From: Cephalothrix spiralis
Lineage: Eukaryota; Nemertea; Palaeonemertea; Archinemertea; Cephalotrichidae
NCBI GenBank assembly: GCA_032353305.1
Contig: JAUCNG010111102.1
Coordinates: 1 to 11,544, forward strand
Length of the DNA: 11,544 nucleotides
Direction of reading: 5' to 3'
Both the position numbers and the translations under genes were made by a program. This document shows, piece by piece, positions 9,401 to 11,544 of this stretch; position 1 is the first letter of the stretch; every line of letters begins with the position of its first letter. The notes beneath the pieces were generated by a model. It saw only the letters and a list, made by a program, of their open reading frames with translations, made no database searches and was not told where the DNA came from.

Positions 9401-10075
9401 TTGAGCTATGTTAAATAAAAGTTATCGATTGATAGTAAGTTAACGAACGATTTCATAAATCGTTAAAGTTAATGAACGATTTCATAAACCGTTAAATCTT
9501 TATCAAAATTTGTTTTCTATTATAAGTTGTTGTTAAAAAGTCAATAAAACAAACTCTATAATATAATTGTTAGGTTATTATAAAGGTTAACTGCTATGGA
9601 ACAAATATCTTACTGTTTAACAAACCGTCCGTTAACTAAGGTAAATCAATCGTTAACTTTTATTGAACATAGCTGTGGTCATATATGCCATATACTGGTC
9701 TACGTACACTTTTCTTCTCTAGTAGTACTACTCCGCTATACAGAATTGAGTACTACTATAGTACTAGTACTGCTAGAGAAGCTACTGTGTGCTTATATCG
9801 GAAAACATGGCCGAAACCTTTTTAGTGATGCTGAACAGTAAGTGCTATGATCTTATAGCTTATTTTGTTTCAGATGACAGATTGCACATAATGTTACATG
9901 TACTTTCACGTAATTAAGTACCGGCACTTATTCTTGCTTATTCTTAAAATTCCATATTTTATTCCATTACAGGGAAGACATGGGTGCCGGAAAAAATTTA
10001 AACACTATCAAGTCTTTGAGGGTGCTCAGAGTACTGCGACCTTTAAAAACCATCAACCGAGTTCCGAAATTGAAG
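385..10075 (+). CDS. Cav2: Voltage-gated calcium channel alpha-1 subunit, Cav2 class (partial gene, 4 exons of repeat III)
   Basis: This is the pore-forming subunit of a presynaptic-type high-voltage-activated calcium channel in the plasma membrane. In neurons it couples depolarisation to transmitter release. Spliced exons are 385-481, 706-895, 1410-1516 and 9973-10075, about 165 residues with no stop. In order they give an acidic/Gly-rich linker end, the pre-IIIS1 stretch [13 protein letters not shown], then IIIS1, IIIS2, IIIS3 and IIIS4. Residues matching Cav2 and not Cav1 or Cav3 are [29 protein letters not shown] and [15 protein letters not shown] (established family knowledge). Splice phases agree across every junction: 1+2, 2+1, 0, 2+1. 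Full Cav2 proteins are about 2000 residues or more, so this is under a tenth. Repeats I, II, IV, the III pore and both termini lie outside the window. The nearest alternative, Cav1, is excluded by these repeat III residues. Confidence 0.95.
482..705 (+). other. Cav2 intron, 224 bases
   Basis: Short intron with donor CC|GTAAGT and acceptor CTTTTCAG|AG. It splits a Pro codon (phase 2) between the TNP and VRR parts of the pre-IIIS1 segment. It is AT-rich, with a pyrimidine run around 560-590, and holds nothing else recognisable. Confidence 0.88.
706..895 (+). CDS. Cav2: Cav2 exon: repeat III segments S1 and most of S2
   Basis: The 190-base exon lies between acceptor TTTTCAG (ending at 705) and donor AAG|GTAAGT. 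One base completes Pro, then 63 codons follow and the exon ends in phase 0. Residues [14 protein letters not shown] are the amphipathic lead. [15 protein letters not shown] is S1, [13 protein letters not shown] is the S1-S2 linker and [17 protein letters not shown] is S2. S2 contains the aromatic and Glu positions (FDYVF...VE) that in this channel family form the gating-charge transfer centre (family knowledge). The [11 protein letters not shown] block is nearly invariant in Cav2 proteins. The frame stays open past the donor into the intron, but the conserved protein resumes only at 1410, so the donor at 896 is the right boundary for the normal message. Confidence 0.95.
896..1409 (+). other. 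Cav2 intron, 514 bases, with long in-frame open stretch
   Basis: Phase 0 intron with donor AAG|GTAAGT and acceptor TTTCAG|GTC. From the donor the channel frame stays open for 147 codons to a TGA at 1337-1339. The central part looks less AT-rich than other introns here and is bounded by two copies of TTGTACATG (909-917 and 1353-1361). The translated stretch is hydrophilic and basic, and I do not recognise it. Retention of the intron would give a channel ending after IIIS2 with an unrelated tail. Confidence 0.85.
918..1352. mobile_element. Possible inserted element inside the 514-base intron
   Basis: This 435-base block sits between two identical 9-base direct repeats, TTGTACATG, which could be a target-site duplication. 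By eye it looks richer in G and C than the neighbouring introns, and it is open in one frame throughout. No terminal inverted repeats are visible. The right end (ATGATACATACA) could be a short simple tail of a non-LTR type insert. A TGGCTCGGTCAGG string near 943-955 is like a tRNA A box, but no B box was found at the expected distance. The family is unknown, and a chance 9-base repeat is possible. Confidence 0.3.
1410..1516 (+). CDS. Cav2: Cav2 exon: S2-S3 turn and repeat III S3
   Basis: The 107-base exon follows acceptor TGCCTTTCAG and is followed by donor GTAAGT at 1517. It starts in phase 0 with [19 protein letters not shown], the end of S2 and the cytoplasmic S2-S3 connection. It continues with [16 protein letters not shown], the S3 helix, including the conserved Asp of NILD that pairs with S4 arginines in this family. 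It ends with AC, the first two bases of a Thr codon, so the exon stops exactly at the extracellular S3-S4 linker. That linker position is where vertebrate Cav2 genes use alternative microexons. The next certain exon is 8.4 kb downstream. Confidence 0.95.
1871..2510. repeat. Dispersed GTCAC motif cluster with orientation switch
   Basis: The pentamer GTCAC, usually as TAGTCAC or TGTCACAT, recurs on the + strand near 1874, 1904, 1929, 1949, 2024, 2099, 2120 and 2178. Past 2400 the complementary GTGAC appears instead near 2411, 2431, 2458 and 2496. The spacing is irregular, roughly 20-75 bases, so this is not a simple tandem array. The switch in orientation resembles the subterminal repeats of some non-autonomous DNA transposons. 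I could not find matching terminal inverted repeats, and the exact borders are approximate. Confidence 0.4.
2863..2981. repeat. Imperfect foldback hairpin, ~37-base arms
   Basis: The left arm 2863-2899 and the right arm 2942-2981 are imperfect reverse complements around a loop of about 42 bases. The best part pairs GTATGA-ATTCCGTAGGC with the complement of GCCTATGGAATCTCATAC. Outer parts TTTAGAT and ATCTAAA also pair. It could be a small foldback element or a structured intronic RNA. The size is compatible with a microRNA precursor, but nothing else supports that. Confidence 0.5.
3237..3383 (+). repeat. TGATAAGT palindromic repeat, cluster 1
   Basis: This is a run of about five units of roughly 25 bases, built on ACTTATCATGTGATAAGT. 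The 8-base arms are reverse complements around a 2-base centre, and the spacer is TTATATT or TTCTTTTG. The left edge reads AACGTGATAA and the right edge CTTATCATGTTTTGTT. The edges are near inverse complements of each other. The same edges recur in clusters 2 to 4, so this is an interspersed element rather than a local tandem expansion. A lone AACGTGATAAG also occurs at 3053-3063. Confidence 0.75.
4051..4163 (+). repeat. TGATAAGT palindromic repeat, cluster 2
   Basis: Same family and orientation as the cluster at 3237. The lead TTCAATAGATTTTCTATTG is followed by about four palindromic units separated by CTATGG, and it closes with CTTATCATGTTTCGTT. The left AACGTGATAA edge is missing or diverged here. 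Some units are mutated, for example CTTGTTATATGATAAG. Confidence 0.72.
4391..4549. repeat. 40-base tandem repeat, four copies
   Basis: Four consecutive units (4391-4430, 4431-4470, 4471-4509, 4510-4549) share the pattern TCGTAACCTCCTGG-TACTGTATTGATCAATGC-TTTTTCTA with a few substitutions and one single-base loss. Units 1 and 2 contain the perfect 10-base palindrome ATTGATCAAT; units 3 and 4 carry one change in it. This is a non-coding minisatellite in the intron. Confidence 0.85.
5588..5870. repeat. Pair of diverged ~40-base direct repeats
   Basis: The copies begin GTAACTGCGAATTTAC near 5591 and GTAACTGCAAATTTAC near 5813, and both continue into a GGTTATAAC/GGTTGTAAC-like end. The second copy contains the hairpin ACCAAT-GATTT-ATTGGT. 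Related GGTAAC and GTTAC words are scattered between 5560 and 5930. This is probably an old repeat of unknown type, and its borders are uncertain. Confidence 0.4.
6060..6080. repeat. 21-base palindrome
   Basis: CTAAATATTA and TAATATTTAG are perfect 10-base reverse complements around a single G. In a sequence this AT-rich, such a palindrome may be chance. Confidence 0.6.
7242..7425 (+). mobile_element. CACTAAG-ended foldback element, copy A
   Basis: The left side carries repeated CACTAAGCAGACATC and CACTAAGCAAACATC units. The right side carries the inverse form TTTAGTGAGAT...TTAGTGAGACGTC...TTAGTGATA. The ends can therefore fold on each other, as in a miniature inverted-repeat element. The interior (GGTTGAAAACAA ... 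GACATTTTGGGTGTCAG) is shared with copy B downstream in the same orientation. There is no coding capacity, so it would be non-autonomous. The family is unrecognised. Confidence 0.6.
7430..7537 (+). repeat. TGATAAGT palindromic repeat, cluster 3
   Basis: Begins AACGTGATAAATTCATAAATTG, then about three units of ACTTATC-TGTGATAAGT separated by TATATG or CTATGG, and fades at ACTTAATATG. It lies exactly between the two CACTAAG foldback copies. It may have inserted between them, or be part of a larger composite element. Confidence 0.72.
7541..7686 (+). mobile_element. CACTAAG-ended foldback element, copy B
   Basis: The left end TATCACTAAGCAAACATC and TCACTAAACGTCT is inversely matched by the right end, from TTTAGTGAGATATC to TTAGTGATA (7639-7680). 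The interior is close to copy A and both copies end TTAGTGATA-CATCACC or TTAGTGATA-AATCACC. It is about 146 bases long. It looks like a miniature inverted-repeat element with short repeated terminal units and no open frame of interest. Confidence 0.62.
8052..8110. repeat. Small hairpin, 12-base arms
   Basis: ATTGTCTCAAAA (8052-8063) and TTTTGAGGCAAT (8099-8110) are reverse complements at 11 of 12 positions, and the twelfth is a G-U pair in RNA. No function can be assigned. Confidence 0.5.
8491..8618. repeat. Degenerate tandem repeat, three copies of ~45 bases
   Basis: Three units share ATGTCAAT-A-TTGTAACAGTTT followed by AAAATGACAACA. The first two also share a leading TCTAGA(A/G)ATG. Spacing between copies is about 40-48 bases. 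Non-coding. Confidence 0.6.
8919..8937. repeat. Short hairpin AAGCTAA-TTATA-TTAGCTT
   Basis: Perfect 7-base arms with a 5-base AT loop lie inside a stretch where TTAGCT and AAGCTA words recur (8870-8940). It is probably incidental. Confidence 0.4.
9438..9495. repeat. 29-base tandem duplication containing a hairpin
   Basis: Two adjacent units (9438-9466 and 9467-9495) differ at two positions. Each carries AACGATTT-CAT-AAATCGTT, with 8-base arms (one arm base is changed in the second unit). Further GTTAAC words follow to about 9660. Confidence 0.75.
9714..9781 (+). repeat. Strong 17-bp hairpin upstream of the candidate microexon
   Basis: CTTCTCTAGTAGTACTA (9714-9730) pairs with TAGTACTGCTAGAGAAG (9765-9781). 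Sixteen of 17 pairs are Watson-Crick and the other is a U-G wobble if transcribed in the gene's sense. The loop is 34 bases and also contains GAGTACTAC, which offers an alternative pairing. It ends 44 bases before the candidate microexon. In the transcript it could influence splice-site choice or form a double-stranded RNA substrate. That role is inference. Confidence 0.65.
9826..9837 (+). CDS. Cav2: Candidate 12-base alternative microexon in the IIIS3-S4 linker
   Basis: These twelve bases lie between CCTTTTTAG (AG at 9824-9825) and a perfect donor GTAAGTG at 9838, 135 bases before the S4 exon. The upstream exon ends in phase 2 (AC) and the downstream exon begins with G. Inclusion therefore reads ACT GAT GCT GAA CAG, adding Asp-Ala-Glu-Gln between the linker Thr and EDMGAGKN, with no frame change. 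Vertebrate CACNA1B has a four-residue alternative insert, SFMG, at the equivalent IIIS3-S4 position (established). The residues differ, and homology or convergence is inference. A longer exon using the same donor is possible because the same frame is open back to 9596. A pair of splice sites this short can also occur by chance in 8 kb of intron. Confidence 0.4.
9973..10075 (+). CDS. Cav2: Cav2 exon: repeat III S4 voltage sensor
   Basis: The 103-base exon follows acceptor TTCCATTACAG (ending at 9972). The first G completes the split Thr codon and 34 codons follow. [13 protein letters not shown] is the short S3-S4 linker, and [16 protein letters not shown] is S4 with the every-third-residue Arg/Lys pattern (R, R, R, K, R) that senses voltage. 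VPKLK begins the S4-S5 linker. In Cav2 proteins the next residues are normally AVFDCVV, so the exon must end at AAG 10075 although the donor there (GTCTGT) is weak. A stronger GTAAGT at 10101 would append eight codons and shift the frame. The S5, pore and S6 exons lie beyond the window. Confidence 0.93.
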
Positions 10076-10645
10076 GTCTGTATAAGATATTTTGGGTGTC
10101 GTAAGTCATCTCTATTCTTTTACCCATGATAATATGTTTTAGATTAATTACATGATGTCAACTTCTCCTATATTTCCTCTAAGAATACAGGAATCCTATA
10201 TTTGATGTAATTTTTCTACAGTTCCTAATATTAAGGTCTTATTCCCAAATTATGATTTCTAATTACATAAATTATCGTAGATTATGTTATTTTTGAAACT
10301 TCTCTCACTCGCCTTCGGCGCTTGATATAAGAATTCTAACTAGCATATTTACATTGAATCTTATCATATAACAAGTCCTATAAATCATGAAGTTACCAAG
10401 TATCCTATATCCTATCAACAAATGTTTCCAACATTTCCTATTTTGCCATAAAAAGAACCTTATTTCCTATAAATTAATGTTAAGAAGGGGTCAGTTGACA
10501 CCATGACATTACGATCATCAATAGACACTGCTTCAGCTTGTTTTAGAGGAACATTTTAATCGAAAAGGAAACAAATTAAGTTTTTAATTGCATTTGTATT
10601 TTACAAGATTAATCTGTTACTTTTTTGGGAAATATTGTAAACGAT

Positions 10646-10771
10646 AATAACAAAACGTGATAAGTCCAAAATAGTTCCATATCATGTGATAAGTCCAATA
10701 TATTTTCTATAGACTTCTCATATGTGATAAGTCAATTGCATTTCTATTAACTTATCACATTTTTTTAAAGG
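10646..10771 (-). repeat. TGATAAGT palindromic repeat, cluster 4 (inverted)
   Basis: Read on the - strand this matches clusters 1 and 2. It opens CCTTTAAAAAAATGTGATAAG, has a TAATAGAAATGCAATTGAC lead and then the ACTTATCACAT palindromes, and ends CTTATCACGTTTTGTT. The last string equals the right edge of cluster 1 with one change. It is the only copy seen in this orientation, and it lies in the next intron. Confidence 0.7.
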
Positions 10772-11310
10772 CTTTAATATTTCCAAAGAAGTGACAGATT
10801 ATCTAATAAGTAAAATACTATCTTGTAAATTAGGACCACATTTGTGAGTACAAGTACCAACCGCTATAACGCTATTAGTTTTTTAATCACAAAACACGCG
10901 GGGGAAAATATAGAGGAATAGTGATGTTGTCAAATTTTGATTTATATTTATTCACAATAATAGGTTGGTATATTTCACAATAATCCGACTCAAAATTTTG
11001 GATATTAATATGTTGTCTAATTATCATATCTATTAATAGTGAAGTCGACAAAATTGAAACATTAGGTTACGAGTTTCATGCAGCTGTTTTCAACAAGCTT
11101 ATCTGAGCTTCTAAAAAAAGTATCAAAACAAAAATAAACCGTTTGATTATAATCTTTTTTTCATGTTCAAATTGAAATTGTTACTGCACTGTTATATTAA
11201 ATGCAACATAATATATGTAAAATCTACTTTCATTGTTTTTCTACAGTTAAATGTAGAAATTCAATACAGTTATGTATCATGCTTTATACATCAAAATGGC
11301 AATTGGAAGC

Positions 11311-11544
11311 AGTGTATTGCCTATATCTTTTGATTAGGGAACCATAAGCAATATTTATGGAAACAGTTTATTCTTGACAGTGTATTGCATATGCCTTTTA
11401 ATTGTGGAGCCAATCGCAAAATTTATGGAAACAGTTTATTGCTATGCCTTTAAATTCGGTAGACATTAGCAAAATATATATGGAAACAGTTTATTGCCTA
11501 TGCCTTATAACTTGGGGAGCCATTAGCAATATTTATGGAAACAG
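11311..11544. repeat. ~55-base tandem array running off the window
   Basis: Four units end at 11364, 11432, 11487 and 11542, each closing in TTTATGGAAAC or TATATGGAAAC. The core is AGTTTATTGCCTATGCCTTT followed by GGGGAGCCATTAGCAATA. The second unit carries a 14-base extra piece (AGTTTATTCTTGAC) that looks like a partial duplication. The final AG starts a fifth unit, so the array continues beyond the window. Confidence 0.85.

Larger units (their letters stand above)
1517..9972 (+). other. Long Cav2 intron, 8456 bases, in the IIIS3-S4 linker
   Basis: Phase 2 intron with donor AC|GTAAGT and acceptor CATTACAG|G. It is strongly AT-rich and repeat-laden, and the individual repeats are listed separately. 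Stretches 1517-1860, 2520-2860, 2990-3230, 3390-4050, 4560-5580, 5960-7230, 7690-8490 and 8620-9430 hold no gene I can support and only minor hairpins, some listed separately. Short open frames on either strand inside it have no recognisable domain and are best read as chance. The candidate microexon at 9826-9837 lies near its 3' end. Confidence 0.88.
10076..11544 (+). other. 5' part of the intron after the S4 exon
   Basis: AT-rich non-coding sequence after the S4 exon that continues past the window. Its donor is the weak GTCTGT, with a consensus GTAAGT 25 bases downstream. It carries one cluster of the palindromic TGATAAGT repeat (10646-10771) and ends in a 55-base tandem array. The next expected Cav2 residues (AVFDCVV) are not found before 11544. 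Confidence 0.8.

Noticed and set aside
9596-9841. 81-residue open frame as a gene or a large cassette exon
   Set aside because: No domain recognised, and it spans the hairpin arms. Only its last 12 bases before the GTAAGT donor are supported by a convincing acceptor.

Overview
The window is a piece of an animal (metazoan) nuclear genome. It holds part of one intron-rich gene on the + strand, and the rest is AT-rich intron packed with small repeats. The gene encodes the pore-forming alpha-1 subunit of a voltage-gated calcium channel of the Cav2 (N, P/Q, R; Drosophila cacophony; C. elegans unc-2) class. Four exons with consensus AG/GT borders and compatible phases (385-481, 706-895, 1410-1516, 9973-10075) join into one uninterrupted frame. 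It runs from the end of the II-III cytoplasmic loop through repeat III segments S1, S2, S3 and S4. The wording ([44 protein letters not shown]) is Cav2 rather than Cav1 or Cav3. Residues such as [23 protein letters not shown] and [10 protein letters not shown] look lophotrochozoan to me, most likely molluscan, but that is a judgement from memory and not a search result.

Layout: 1-384 is the end of an upstream intron. The exons at 385-1516 are separated by short introns of 224 and 514 bases. Intron 1517-9972 is 8456 bases long and splits the S3-S4 linker of repeat III. Exon 9973-10075 carries the S4 voltage sensor, and 10076-11544 is the start of the next intron. The pore loop, S5, S6, repeats I, II and IV and both termini lie outside.

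The long intron and its neighbours contain four clusters of an interspersed element built from the palindrome ACTTATCA-TG-TGATAAGT. They also hold two direct copies of a foldback element whose ends are made of CACTAAG units, a 4 x 40 base tandem array, a run of GTCAC motifs that changes orientation, several hairpins, and a 4 x 55 base array that runs off the right end. No RNA gene and no bacterial-type feature was seen.

The most interesting candidate is a 12-base microexon (9826-9837) 135 bases upstream of the S4 exon. It has a TTTTTAG acceptor and a perfect GTAAGT donor, keeps phase, and would add four residues (DAEQ) to the IIIS3-S4 linker. Vertebrate Cav2.2 has a four-residue alternative microexon (SFMG) at the same place. 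A strong 17-bp hairpin lies just upstream of the candidate. Other points of interest are a 147-codon open read-through in the 514-base intron, whose body is flanked by a 9-base direct repeat, and a weak donor after the S4 exon with a strong decoy donor 25 bases further on.
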